Below, one piece after another: positions 42,157-51,766 of a stretch of 64,000 bases of DNA (its first letter is position 1; each line of letters starts with the position of its first letter). Position numbers and translations under genes: made by a program. The notes under the pieces are model-generated. The model saw only the letters and a program-made list of their open reading frames with translations. It had not been told where the DNA came from and did no database searches. Source of the stretch: RPQJ01 sp963762315. GTDB taxonomy: Bacteria > Pseudomonadota > Gammaproteobacteria > Steroidobacterales > Steroidobacteraceae. The stretch lies in assembly GCA_963762315.1 (NCBI GenBank), contig CAVXKO010000005.1:599868-663867 (forward strand). The letters are read 5' to 3'.

Positions 42157-42768
42157 TCAGGGCGGAGGCGCTTTGTCGGCGCGCGCAACCGGGGTGACGT
42201 CGATCTCTTCCTCGGCCAGCTTGGTGCGGATGGCGTCGAGTTCCTGGACCGTCGCGATCGGGCCGATCTGCACGCGGTACCAGGTCTCGTCGTCCATGGC
42301 GTAGCGCACGACGCGGGCATTGACGCCCAGCGTCGCCAGCGTTGCGACACGCTTTTCCGCTTCGGCGGGTTGCTTGAACGATCCCGCCTGCAGCATGGCT
42401 TCGCCGCCGGGCGCGCCGGGGCGGCTCCCACCGCCCTTGCCCCTGGTGTCGGCCGGAACCTCGACCCCCTGCTTCTTCAGGATGTCGTAGAACGTCAGTT
42501 CGTCCGCGGGGTCGGACACCGTCGCTTCGTCGGTGGCCACGTCCGATTTGGGCACGGCCACGGGCTGCGCCTGCGGCTCGAGGGGACCGAGACCCCGGTA
42601 GTGCAGGAACACGGCGAGCGCCACGCTCAAGCCCACCGCGAGCCCGACGCCGAGCCCCATCCACCCGCCGAAGGCCTCGTTGCCGCGCGTCGTGGCGTGC
42701 CGCTTGACGTGCTTGTAGTCGCGGCTGAGCGTGCGCCCGCCGCCGTTCTCGCCTGGACGGTTGCTCAC
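42157..42768 (-). CDS. SPOR domain protein, FtsN-like
   Basis: 203 residues from a GTG at 42768. A short basic cytoplasmic region (DYKHVKRHATTRGN) precedes one membrane helix (about 36-56). A periplasmic linker follows, then a C-terminal SPOR domain (MLQAGSFKQPAEAEKRVATL with DDETWYRVQIGPIATVQELD), which binds denuded septal peptidoglycan. This layout and the position directly after argS are those of FtsN-type proteins in many proteobacteria. The start follows the argS stop by one base, so the two are co-translated. Confidence 0.88.
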   Translation of the reverse strand: MSNRPGENGGGRTLSRDYKHVKRHATTRGNEAFGGWMGLGVGLAVGLSVALAVFLHYRGLGPLEPQAQPVAVPKSDVATDEATVSDPADELTFYDILKKQGVEVPADTRGKGGGSRPGAPGGEAMLQAGSFKQPAEAEKRVATLATLGVNARVVRYAMDDETWYRVQIGPIATVQELDAIRTKLAEEEIDVTPVARADKAPPP

Positions 42769-42769
42769 G

Positions 42770-44527
42770 TCACATGGCCTCGGGGGCCGAGACGCCGAGC
42801 AGGCCGAGCCCGTTGCGAACCGCCTGTTTCACGCCCTGGATCAGGACGAGGCGCGCATCGCGCAACTCGCCGTCCTCGACCAGGAACTGGTGGGCGTTGT
42901 AGTACGCGTGGAAATCCGTCGCCAGCTCGCGCAGGAAATGCACCAGCGCGTGCGGCGCGCGCTGCAGCGCCGAGGCTTCGACGACCTCGGGGTAGCGGCT
43001 CAACGTGGCGAGCAACGCCTGTTCGTGCGGTTCGACGAGACGGTGGAGGCCGGCCCGGCCGCGTGCCGCGTCCAGTTCGAATCCCTTTTCGCGCAGCTGG
43101 CGCAGCACACTGCACACGCGAGCATGGGCGTACTGGATGTAGTAGACGGGATTCTCGTTCGAATGCGACGTGGCCAGCTGCATGTCGAAATCGAGGTGCT
43201 GCTCGTTGCTGCGCATCACGTAGAAGAAGCGGGCAGCGTCGTTGCCGACTTCGCGGCGCAGCTCGCGCAGCGTGATGAACTCGCCCGAACGAGTGGACAT
43301 CTGCACCTTTTCGCCGCCGCGGTACAGCGTGACGAACTGCATCAGCCGCACTTCGAGGCAATCCGCCGGCTGGCCCATCGCGACCAGGCCCGCGCGCACG
43401 CGGGCGATGTAGCCGTGGTGGTCGGACCCGAGCACGTCGATCAGCTGCTCGTGGCCGCGCTCGCGCTTGTTGAGGTGATAGGCGATGTCGGACGCGAAGT
43501 ACGTCTTGAGGCCGTTTTCGCGGACGACCACGCGATCCTTCTCGTCGCCGAAGTCCGTGGCGCGGAACCACTCGGCGCCGTCCTTCTCGTACACGACGCC
43601 GTTGCTGCGCAGCAGGTCGAGCGCGTGGTCGATCGCGCCGTTGTCCGAGAGGCTGCGCTCGCTGAACCACTCGTCGTAGCGCACGCCGAACTCCGCAAGG
43701 TCGTCGCGGATGTCCGCGAGGATGTCGCCGAGCGCGAGATCGAACGCCTGGCGGAAGCCGTCCGCACCGAGGAGTTCCTTCGCGCGCGCGATGACTGCAT
43801 CGATGTAGACGTCCTTGTCGCCCGCGGGTGCGTCGGGCGGCAGGTTCGCGAACACCTCCGCCGCGGGCCGCACCAGCGTCCGTCCGCAGCGCTCCACCAG
43901 CTTGTCGGAGATCGGATGGAGGTAGTCGCCGCGGTAGCCGTTGCTCGGGAACGCGAACACTTCACCGAAGCACTCGAGGTAGCGCAGCCAGACGCTCGTC
44001 GCGAGGATCTCCATCTGCCGGCCGGCGTCGTTGATGTAGTACTCGCGGTGCACCTTGAACCCGGCGGCGTCGAGCAGGTTCGACAGCGATGCGCCGAACG
44101 CGGCGTGGCGGCCGTGACCGACGTGCAGCGGGCCCGTCGGGTTCGCCGACACGAATTCGACCATCACGCGCCGGCCCGCACCGACCTGGCTGCGGCCGTA
44201 GGCGGCGCCGAGATCGTGCACGCGCAGCAGTTCCGCGTGGTACGCGCTCGGCGCGAGGAAGAAGTTGACGAAGCCGGGGCCCGCGATCTCGACTTTCGCG
44301 ACGAGATCGTTCTGCGGCAGCGCCGCGATGAATGCCTGGGCGATTTCGCGTGGCTTGCGTTGCGCGCTCTTCGCGAGCTGCAGTGCCACGTTGGTGGCGA
44401 AGTCGCCGTGCTTGGGGTCGCGGGTGCGCTCCACCACGAGGCCGATTTGACCTAATGCGGGGCTCTGCAGGTCGCTCGGGAGGCCCGCGAGCGCATCGCG
44501 GACTAGTTTTTCTACAAGGTATTTCAA
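42770..44527 (-). CDS. argS: Arginyl-tRNA synthetase
   Basis: 585 residues, the normal length for bacterial ArgS. The class I HIGH motif appears as NPTGPLHVGHGRHAAFG near residue 130. A KMSK-like loop is KVQMSTRSGEFITLREL. The C-terminal anticodon-binding domain ends VKQAVRNGLGLLGVSAPEAM. It charges tRNA-Arg. It heads a two-gene unit with the SPOR protein gene. Confidence 0.97.
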   Translation of the reverse strand: MKYLVEKLVRDALAGLPSDLQSPALGQIGLVVERTRDPKHGDFATNVALQLAKSAQRKPREIAQAFIAALPQNDLVAKVEIAGPGFVNFFLAPSAYHAELLRVHDLGAAYGRSQVGAGRRVMVEFVSANPTGPLHVGHGRHAAFGASLSNLLDAAGFKVHREYYINDAGRQMEILATSVWLRYLECFGEVFAFPSNGYRGDYLHPISDKLVERCGRTLVRPAAEVFANLPPDAPAGDKDVYIDAVIARAKELLGADGFRQAFDLALGDILADIRDDLAEFGVRYDEWFSERSLSDNGAIDHALDLLRSNGVVYEKDGAEWFRATDFGDEKDRVVVRENGLKTYFASDIAYHLNKRERGHEQLIDVLGSDHHGYIARVRAGLVAMGQPADCLEVRLMQFVTLYRGGEKVQMSTRSGEFITLRELRREVGNDAARFFYVMRSNEQHLDFDMQLATSHSNENPVYYIQYAHARVCSVLRQLREKGFELDAARGRAGLHRLVEPHEQALLATLSRYPEVVEASALQRAPHALVHFLRELATDFHAYYNAHQFLVEDGELRDARLVLIQGVKQAVRNGLGLLGVSAPEAM

Positions 44528-44680
44528 GGTGTTGCCGTCGAGTAGGCCGGCGAGGGCGGGAAGTCTAGGGAATTACGCTACGCGAAGCGAGTCCAACTTT
44601 TCACAGCCGCGACCGCGGGATTGTCCGCCATTCGATAGTTTGGCGGCTGCGGTAGTTTCCGATGCGCGGAGGTTTTTGCC

Positions 44681-45697
44681 ATGACCCGATCGAATGTCAC
44701 AGCGGTGCGGGCGCCCTTCCTGGCTCTCGCGGCGCTCACCCTGGCGGCCTGCGGAGGAGGGGGCGGCGGCGGTTCCGGCGGTACGACCGGTACCCTCAAG
44801 CTCGGCATCACCGACGCGCCCGTGGATGCGGCCGAAGCGGTCCACGTGCAGTTCACCGGCGTGGAGCTCAAGCCAGCCAACGGCGCTGCTTTCTCGATCG
44901 ACTTCGCCGAGGCCAAGCCCCTCGACCTGATCAAACTGCAGGGCACGACTCGCGCGATGCTGCTCGATGGGGAGAAAGTCCCGGCGGGCGACTACGAATG
45001 GCTGCGGCTCAAGGTCAATGCCGACCCGAACGTTCCGTTAGATTCATGGGTCACGATCGACGGCGCGGACTGCGAAATCCGTATTCCGAGCGGTGCCGAG
45101 ACGGGCCTCAAACTGATCCGTGGCTTCACGGTCGGCGTCGGCTCGGTCACCGATTTCACCATCGACTTCGACTTGCGCAAGTCGCTCGTGCGGCCGCCGG
45201 GCCAGCGCACGACGGTCGAGACTTGCAGTGGTCAGGCTTACCTGATGAAGCCGGTGCTGCGGATCGTCGACAACCTGCAGGTGGGTTCGATCACAGGCAC
45301 GATCGACCCGACGCTGGTCAGCCAGAAGTGCGGCACCGATGCGACGGTCTCGAAGGTTGCACCGGGCAACGTCTACCTGTTCGGCCCATACACCGATACG
45401 GCCCCTGTGCCGGACGACGTGGACGGCAGCGCGACGGACGGCGCCGACCCGATCGCATCGGCGATGGTGATGTCCGGCGCCTCCGGCAACACGTACACGA
45501 TCGGCTTCGTGCCGCCGGGTCAGTACGTCGTCGCGTACACCTGCGATCCGGACCAGCCGGACGTCGATGCGGACGCTGTAGATACGCCCGCGGGTGCCGA
45601 CGAAGTCGTCACCTTTACGCCCGCGGCGGGCATCACGGCCACGGTGACGGCCAACACGGCCAAGACGGTCGACTTTACCGTGCCCGTCGGGCCATAA
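44681..45697 (+). CDS. DUF4382 domain lipoprotein
   Basis: 338 residues. The lipoprotein signal ends in LAACGGGGGGGSGG, giving a lipidated cysteine followed by a flexible glycine linker. The DUF4382 domain starts GTLKLGITDAPVDAAEAVHV and runs to TVDFTVPVGP, with carboxypeptidase-regulatory-like beta structure. Function is unknown, and the protein is likely exposed on the periplasmic or outer surface. A GGAGG ribosome site precedes the ATG and a strong terminator follows. It is a single-gene unit. Confidence 0.85.
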   Translation: MTRSNVTAVRAPFLALAALTLAACGGGGGGGSGGTTGTLKLGITDAPVDAAEAVHVQFTGVELKPANGAAFSIDFAEAKPLDLIKLQGTTRAMLLDGEKVPAGDYEWLRLKVNADPNVPLDSWVTIDGADCEIRIPSGAETGLKLIRGFTVGVGSVTDFTIDFDLRKSLVRPPGQRTTVETCSGQAYLMKPVLRIVDNLQVGSITGTIDPTLVSQKCGTDATVSKVAPGNVYLFGPYTDTAPVPDDVDGSATDGADPIASAMVMSGASGNTYTIGFVPPGQYVVAYTCDPDQPDVDADAVDTPAGADEVVTFTPAAGITATVTANTAKTVDFTVPVGP

Positions 45698-45723
45698 GTC
45701 CCGGCGCGGACGCAACGCATCGA

Positions 45724-45751
45724 GGGCGCCCCGGCAACGGGGCGCCCTTTT
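45724..45751 (+). terminator. Rho-independent terminator after the DUF4382 gene
   Basis: Perfect arms GGGCGCCCCG and CGGGGCGCCC around GCAA, followed by TTTT. Confidence 0.88.
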
Positions 45752-45845
45752 CTCATCGGCAACCCTTCACGAATGCCAGGGCGAGGTCGCGAGGCTTGCG
45801 CTGCTCGCTCCTCGTTGGCGGCAAAGTCATCGGGCTTCGGGTCGC

Positions 45846-48668
45846 TCAGGCGAGCGCGCGGTCGAGTTCTGCGCCGAGTGACGTGACGAAACGGTCGTCG
45901 CGCATGCAGAGGTAATGTTCGCGCAGCCGGTGCGACAGAGCGCCGGCGATCGCTGCGACACGGGCATCGGGCGGGCCGACACGGATCGCCCGGAATTCCA
46001 GGTTCGGCACGTGCGGGCGCAGCTGCAGTGCGATCAGCCCGCAACCGCTGCCCTGCGGCTCGACCAGCAGCACGCGGCCTCGTAGCGATGCAGGGGATAG
46101 GACTGCTGCGCAGGCACCTGCAACCCCTCGTACTGGTCGAAGATGCGCTCCACCGCGCCCGTGTCGAGTTCGGGCGCAGCAGTGCGGGCACGATCCAGGA
46201 ACGCGGGGAAGTACCGGTCGGGCGGCAGCGCCGAGAGCTCGGAGTCGCCGATGCCGAAGGGCATCCCCGAGTTCAGCTGCATGAGCGCGGCGAAGGCGCG
46301 CACGCTGGTCGGGTTGCGACGTGCCCGCAGCACGCGGTCGCCGAACTGTGCGGCACTCACCGGGATCTCGACCGGCCCCGCTTCGGCCGCGGCCACGCTC
46401 GCAGCCGCCCTCCCGCGCCACCAGCCTTCGAGTCGAATCGCCCAGCGGCGGTAAGGCCGATCGAAGCGCGATTGCATGGCACGGAACCCGAACGTTTCCG
46501 GAGACGGACGATCCATGCTGAGAGGATCGATCAACGCCAGCAACGCGACTTCGTCGCCCTCGTGGCGCAGGCGTCGCGCGATCTCGTAACCGAATGCGCC
46601 GGCCGACGAGTACGCCACGACGTGGTAGGGCCCGCGCGGCTGGCGCTGGCGGATCGCTGCCAGGTAGAGGTCGATCCACGCGCGAAATCCGCAGGTCGCC
46701 TCGCGCCCGCCCCAGATGTACGGATCGCGCACGCCGATGATCTCGCGCCGGGTCCGCAGCGTTTTCGCGAGCTTCGCGTACGCGCCCAGCGTGCCGCCGG
46801 CGGAAGCGATCAGGAACACGGGCGGCAGGGCGGGATCGGCGCCACCGCGCAGTGACACCAGCACCTGGCCCTCCGCGAGCGACGCGGGTGCGGCGCCGGC
46901 GCGCAGCCGATCGACCAGGGCGGCCATCGCGTCGGGCGTCGGGTACTGGTAGACCGCCTGGTCCGGCAGTTGCCCGCGGTCCAGCCCGAAGGCTTCGCGC
47001 AGGCGGTGCATGGCAGCGAACGCGGTGAGCGAAGTGCCCCCGGCTTCGAAGAAGCTGGCGTCCGCCGCAAGCGGTCCGGCCGCGAGCAAGGTTCCCCAGA
47101 TCGTGCCGACCTCGTCGGCCGTCGTCGCTTGCCCTGTCGTCGCGCCTGCGGACCGGCTGGCCCGCTCGCGATGGTCGTCGAGCAACTGGCGACGATCCGT
47201 CTTGCCGCTCGACGTGCGCGGCAGTGCCTCCAGCCCGACGAGGACCGACAGGCACCATGTAGGAGGGCAAGTGCTCCACGAGGTGGCGCCGAACGCTCGC
47301 GCGGTCGACGCTTGCAGGTGCGTAGAAGCCCAGCAGCGAAGCGCCGCCTGCCGCCGCATCCTCGCTCAGCAGCACGGCAGCCTGATGCAACTCCGGATGC
47401 AGCAGCAGGGTCCGCTCGACTTCCTGCAAGTCGACGCGGAAACCCCGCACCTTGACGGTATGGTCCGTGCGGCCGACGAAATGCAGCTGCCCGTCGGTGG
47501 TCAGCCGGACCTGGTCGTGAGTGTCGAACAGCGGGCCTTCGATGACCGGGGAGCGAACGAAGGCCGAGGCGGTCAGTTCCGGGTCGTGGAAATACTCGCT
47601 GAAGAGGGCCGAGCCGCCGATGTGCAGTACGCCGGCCTCGCCGGCTGCGACGGGTTGCAGGTCTGCGCCAAGGACGTGCGCCTGCACGGCCGGCGAGATC
47701 GGCGCGCCGAGCGGCAGTTCCTGGCCGGGCCGATACGATTCACGCAGGTCGCAGAGCAGCGTGGAACTCGCTTCCGTGCTGCCGTAGATCGAATACAGGC
47801 ACGTCCGCGGCGGGAAAGACTCGAGCGCGCGGCCGGCGAGCCTGGGGTGCACGTACTCGCCCATCAGCACCAGGACCCTGACGGAGGGCGCGGCGAATCC
47901 CGGGAACTCGAGCGCAACCTGGAGCGCCGATGGAACCACCAGCAGCCGCGTGATCGCCAGCGTGTTGACCTTGTCCCAGAAGCCCGCGAGGTCACGCGCC
48001 TGCTCGTCGTCCAGGATCCAGACCGGGACGCCCCGCAGCAGCGGCTCGAACAGTTCGTAGAGCGAGTGCGTGGTCGTCATCGCGGACTTCTGCACGCAGC
48101 GTTCGTCCGGGCCGTACGGGTGCCGCTCCCAGGTCCACTCCAGCCGGTGATAGAAGGACCGGTGGCTGCGCACGATCATCTTCGGCTTGCCGGTCGAGCC
48201 GGAGGAGCACAGGACGAAAGCCGCCCGCGCGGGGTCGTCGGCGTCCGGCGCCGCGCGGTCGCCCCCGTGCGCCGCGAGTTCGGCCAGATGCAGGACGCGC
48301 GCGCCCGGCAGCGGCTCGAGCGGGCTGCCGGCGTCGTCGATCACCGCCTCCAGGGCGGCGTGCGTGAGGATCTCCTGGATCCGTGCCTTCGGGTACGACG
48401 GCGGCAGCGGTACCGCGGCGGCGCCCGTCCGCAGCAAGGCCAGGACGGCCGCGTAGTAGTCGATCGAGCGTTCCAGATGCAGGCCGACGAATGCGCCGAG
48501 GCCGATGCCGGCCCGTTGCAGCGCGCCGGCCAGCCGGAGTGAACGCGTGCGCAGTTCCCCGTACGTGACCGTCGATCCGCCATGGCTCAGCGCGACGGCG
48601 TCCGGAGTCCGGTTCGCCTGCGCGTCGAAGTCGGCGTGCAGCAGTCGCCTGGACTCGTGTCGATCCAT
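45846..48668 (-). CDS. Single-module NRPS-like synthetase, A-T-TE (two apparent frameshifts)
   Basis: About 940 residues after repair. The adenylation domain (about 1-490) has A3 LCSSGSTGKPKM, A5 YGSTEAS, A7/A8 GRTDHTVKVRGFRVDLQEVE and A10 PRTSSGKTDR. A carrier domain follows with FFEAGGTSL as the phosphopantetheine site. The thioesterase has AYSSAGAFGYEIARRL as its serine elbow. There is no condensation domain. The A4 region reads TTHSLYE where amino-acid-activating domains have FDxSxxE, so the aspartate that binds an alpha-amino group is absent. The substrate is probably an aryl or keto acid. Shifts near 47250 and 46085 compensate each other. A PPTase gene is divergent, 104 bases away. Confidence 0.82.
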   Translation of the reverse strand: MDRHESRRLLHADFDAQANRTPDAVALSHGGSTVTYGELRTRSLRLAGALQRAGIGLGAFVGLHLERSIDYYAAVLALLRTGAAAVPLPPSYPKARIQEILTHAALEAVIDDAGSPLEPLPGARVLHLAELAAHGGDRAAPDADDPARAAFVLCSSGSTGKPKMIVRSHRSFYHRLEWTWERHPYGPDERCVQKSAMTTTHSLYELFEPLLRGVPVWILDDEQARDLAGFWDKVNTLAITRLLVVPSALQVALEFPGFAAPSVRVLVLMGEYVHPRLAGRALESFPPRTCLYSIYGSTEASSTLLCDLRESYRPGQELPLGAPISPAVQAHVLGADLQPVAAGEAGVLHIGGSALFSEYFHDPELTASAFVRSPVIEGPLFDTHDQVRLTTDGQLHFVGRTDHTVKVRGFRVDLQEVERTLLLHPELHQAAVLLSEDAAAGGASLLGFYAPASVDRASVRRHLVEHLPSYMVPVGPRRAGGTAAHVERQDGSSPVARRPSRAGQPVRRRDDRASDDGRRGRHDLGNLARGRTACGGRQLLRSRGHFAHRVRCHAPPARSLRAGPRATAGPGGLPVPDARRDGRPGRSAARRRRTRVARGGPGAGVTARWRRSRPAARVPDRFRRRHAGRVREARENAADPARDHRRARSVHLGRARGDLRISRVDRPLPGSDPPAPAARALPRRGVLVGRRIRLRDRATPAPRGRRSRVAGVDRSSQHGSSVSGNVRVPCHAIALRSALPPLGDSTRRLVAREGGCERGRGRSGAGRDPGECRTVRRPRAAGTSQPDQRARLRRAHAAELGDALRHRRLRALGAAARPVLPRVPGSCPHCCARTRHGRGGAHLRPVRGVAGACAAVLSPASLRGRVLLVEPQGSGCGLIALQLRPHVPNLEFRAIRVGPPDARVAAIAGALSHRLREHYLCMRDDRFVTSLGAELDRALA

Positions 48669-48772
48669 TGTTCCTGGCCAGGGTCCGTGTTGATTGGATT
48701 ATAGGAGCCGCCGGCGGGCCAGGTCGCCTTGCCGGGGTCGTGGCACTGCAATTTCGTGGAATACTTCAAGCG

Positions 48773-49546
48773 ATGACCCACGACGAAGACGCAGTGTCGG
48801 ACCTGGGTGACGATTGCGCGATCGAACCGATCGCGCAGTCGTTGTCCGCGGATCTGCGGGTCTGGCGAGTGAGCCTCGACGCTTACCCGCAGACCGGCAT
48901 GCATTCCTGGTTCGCGCCCGACGAAACGGCGCGGGCCGCGCGGTTCGTGTATCCGGACGACCGCCGGCGATTCCTCGCGGCTCGCCATGCGCTGCGGCGG
49001 ATCCTCGGCGCGTGCTCGGGTCGGGATCCGGCCGCGTGTGCCTTCACGGCCGGCGAATTCGGCAAGCCGGGCCTCGCCGGCGACGAGGGGCCCGAATTCA
49101 ACGTCAGCCACAGTGCCGGCGATTGCCTGATTGCCGTGAGCGGGCGGCAGGCGGTCGGTGTCGACGTCGAAAGGCTCGCGCCGCTGCGCGACATCGACGC
49201 GCTGGCCCGCCTGCACTTCACCGCTCGCGAGCGCGCGGAACTGGCGCGACCCGATGATCCGCAAGCGCGGGTACGCGCATTCCTGGTCGGCTGGACGCGC
49301 AAGGAAGCCTGCCTCAAGGCGCTCGGCGTGGGACTCTCGGTGCAGCCTGCCTGCGTGGAGGTCGGCTGCGAAGAAACGATGCGCGACGCCGAGGTCGTGA
49401 TCGCCGGGGTGCGTTGCGGGATTGCCCTCGCATCGTTGTCACCGGGCGAAGGTGCGGTCGGCGCGGTGGCCCTGGCGTCCCCTGACGATGTGGCGAAGGT
49501 GCACAGCCTCGTCGCCCAGTCGCGCGGCGGCCAGTCGCGCGGCTAG
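48773..49546 (+). CDS. 4'-phosphopantetheinyl transferase, Sfp type
   Basis: 257 residues from the ATG at 48773. Family motifs are GVDVERLAPLRD (Mg-binding Asp) and WTRKEACLKALGVGL (the WxxKEAxxK motif), with FNVSHSAGDCLIAVSG upstream. It transfers phosphopantetheine from CoA to carrier proteins, and the obvious client is the carrier domain of the divergent A-T-TE synthetase. An in-frame upstream extension exists, but the family N-terminus favours this start. It is convergent with priA, 9 bases apart. Confidence 0.92.
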   Translation: MTHDEDAVSDLGDDCAIEPIAQSLSADLRVWRVSLDAYPQTGMHSWFAPDETARAARFVYPDDRRRFLAARHALRRILGACSGRDPAACAFTAGEFGKPGLAGDEGPEFNVSHSAGDCLIAVSGRQAVGVDVERLAPLRDIDALARLHFTARERAELARPDDPQARVRAFLVGWTRKEACLKALGVGLSVQPACVEVGCEETMRDAEVVIAGVRCGIALASLSPGEGAVGAVALASPDDVAKVHSLVAQSRGGQSRG

Positions 49547-49555
49547 CCGCGCGGC

Positions 49556-51766
49556 TCAGAACAGCTCGAGCGGATCGACGTCGAGCGACCAGCGCACCTT
49601 GCGCGCCTCGGGCAGTTCCTCGACGAGCGGCAGCCAGCGCGAGAACAGGCGCTGCAGCTGCGAGTGATTCGCGCCGTGCACCAGCAGCTGCGCGCGATAG
49701 TGTCCCGCGCGCCGCTCCATCGGCGCCGCGGCTGGCCCCAGCAACTCGATTCCCGCGACCGCGCATTGCTGCGCGAGGTCGCGCGCGAGATCCAGGAACG
49801 CCATGGGTGTCTCGCGGCCCGCCGCTTCGGCGCGCAGCACGGCAATGCGCGTGAACGGCGGCCACTGCGCCTCGCGCCGCTCGGCGAGCGCCGCGTTCGC
49901 GAACGCGTCGTAGCCGCCGGTCACCAGCTGCGCGAGCAGCGGGTGCTCGGGGAACTCGGTCTGGATCAGCACTTCGCCGGCGCGCTCGGCGCGACCCGCG
50001 CGTCCCGCCACCTGCACGATCGTCTGCGCGAGCCGCTCCGACGCGCGGAAGTCCGTGCCGAACAGCCCCTGGTCTGCGTTCAGCACGACGACGAGGCTGA
50101 CGTCCGGAAAGTGATGGCCCTTCGTCAGCATCTGGGTGCCGACCAGGATGCGCACTTCGCCGCGGTGGATGCGTTCGATGGCCTCCTCGAGCGACCCGCG
50201 CCTGCGCATCGCGTCGCGGTCGATACGGGCGAGCGGCAGCTCCGGGAACAAGCGGCCCAGGGTTTCCTCGATGCGTTCCGTGCCTTGCCCCACGGGCTTG
50301 ACGGGCTCGAAGCAGTTCGGGCACGTCTCCGGGATCGGCTGGTGCGTGCCGCAGTGATGGCAGTGCAGCGCGCGCTCGCGCTGGTGCACCGTCAGCCGCG
50401 CGTCGCAGCGCGGGCACGGCGCGACCCAGCCGCAGGCCGGACAGAAGAGCGACGGCGCGTAGCCGCGGCGATTGAGGTAGAGCAGCACCTGTCCGCCCGC
50501 ATCGAGGTGCTTCTTCATCGTGAGCAGCGTCGGAGTGGCGATGCCCTGCGTCTCGGCGTGCTTGCGCAAGTCGACGAGGTGCAGCAGCGGAGGCCTGGCG
50601 CCGCCCGTGCGGTTCGGCAGTTCGAGCAGCGTGCCGCGACCCGAACGCACGCGCTCGAGGCTCTCGAGCGAAGGCGTCGCGGAACCCAGCACCACCGGAA
50701 TGCCGAGGCGCTGCGCACGCACCAGCGACAGGTCCCGCGCCGAGTAGCGGAAACCTTCCTGCTGCTTGTACGACGCGTCGTGCTCCTCGTCGATCACGAT
50801 CAGGCCGGCATTCGCGAGCGGCGCGAAGATGGCCGAGCGCGTGCCGATCACCACCGGCGCCGCGCCACTGCGCGCTGCGCGCCACGCACGCAACCGCTCC
50901 TGGTCCGTGAGCGACGAGTGCAGCACGGCGAGCGGCGCGTCGAAGCGCGCGGCAAAGCGCGAGACCAGCTGCGGGGTCAGCGCGATTTCCGGGACGAGCA
51001 CCAGCGCCTGCTGGCCGCGCGCCACGACGGCTTCGATGGCGCGCAGGTACACCTCGGTCTTGCCGCTGCCGGTCACGCCGTGCAGCAGGAACGAGACGAA
51101 GCCGCCCTGTGCTGCGTCGATCGCCGTGATCGCCGCGGCCTGCTCCGGCGTCGGTTCGGGTCCCGGGACGCGCACGATGGTGTTGCCGGTCGCGTAGGGC
51201 AGGCCTGCGATGTCCTGGCGCAGCCGCGTCACCCAGCCGCGCTTCTCGAGTTCACGCAGGTGATCGCGCCAGCGCGGCGAAAGTGTCGCCAGTTCCGCGG
51301 CGCCGGCGTGCTCGCGCTGGCCGAGCCACGCGGCCATGTCGCGCAACCGGCTGGCGCGCGCCGTGATCTCGGGCAACGAGCCCGTGCGCGCGGCCGCGCT
51401 GAGGCTCCAGCGTTCCTCGGACTCGTGGGCGCCGGTGCCGCTGCGCAGCGGCGCCGGCAGCGCCGCGGCGATCACTTCGCCGAGCGGATGGCGGTAGTAG
51501 TCCGCCGACCAGCGCAGCAGGTCGAGCAGCTTCTCGTCGATCACCGGCTCGTCGTCGATGAGTCCCGCGGCCGCCTTGAGCTTGTCGAGCGGAAACTCCG
51601 ATCGATCCCGGATCTCGACCAGCACCCCGACGACACGGCGCCGCCCGAACGGCACCCAGAGACGGAGGCCGGGTTTGAGCACGGAGGGGTCGACCTGCGC
51701 CGGCGGCAGGTAGTCGAACAGCCGCCGCAGCGGGGCCTCGATCGCGATCGCGAGCACCGTGCTCAC
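49556..51766 (-). CDS. priA: Primosomal replication-restart helicase PriA
   Basis: 736 residues, normal for PriA. The 3'-DNA-binding domain opens the protein (LRRLFDYLPP). Helicase motifs are GVTGSGKTEVY (Walker A), VIDEEHDASYKQQEGFRYSA, GSATPSLESL and QVAGRAGRAERAGEV. The zinc-binding insert has eight cysteines from CPACGWVAPCPRC to CHHCGTHQPIPETCPNC. It reloads DnaB at collapsed forks. It starts with GTG at 51766. A cluster of DnaA-box-like sequences lies just upstream. Confidence 0.96.
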   Translation of the reverse strand: MSTVLAIAIEAPLRRLFDYLPPAQVDPSVLKPGLRLWVPFGRRRVVGVLVEIRDRSEFPLDKLKAAAGLIDDEPVIDEKLLDLLRWSADYYRHPLGEVIAAALPAPLRSGTGAHESEERWSLSAAARTGSLPEITARASRLRDMAAWLGQREHAGAAELATLSPRWRDHLRELEKRGWVTRLRQDIAGLPYATGNTIVRVPGPEPTPEQAAAITAIDAAQGGFVSFLLHGVTGSGKTEVYLRAIEAVVARGQQALVLVPEIALTPQLVSRFAARFDAPLAVLHSSLTDQERLRAWRAARSGAAPVVIGTRSAIFAPLANAGLIVIDEEHDASYKQQEGFRYSARDLSLVRAQRLGIPVVLGSATPSLESLERVRSGRGTLLELPNRTGGARPPLLHLVDLRKHAETQGIATPTLLTMKKHLDAGGQVLLYLNRRGYAPSLFCPACGWVAPCPRCDARLTVHQRERALHCHHCGTHQPIPETCPNCFEPVKPVGQGTERIEETLGRLFPELPLARIDRDAMRRRGSLEEAIERIHRGEVRILVGTQMLTKGHHFPDVSLVVVLNADQGLFGTDFRASERLAQTIVQVAGRAGRAERAGEVLIQTEFPEHPLLAQLVTGGYDAFANAALAERREAQWPPFTRIAVLRAEAAGRETPMAFLDLARDLAQQCAVAGIELLGPAAAPMERRAGHYRAQLLVHGANHSQLQRLFSRWLPLVEELPEARKVRWSLDVDPLELF

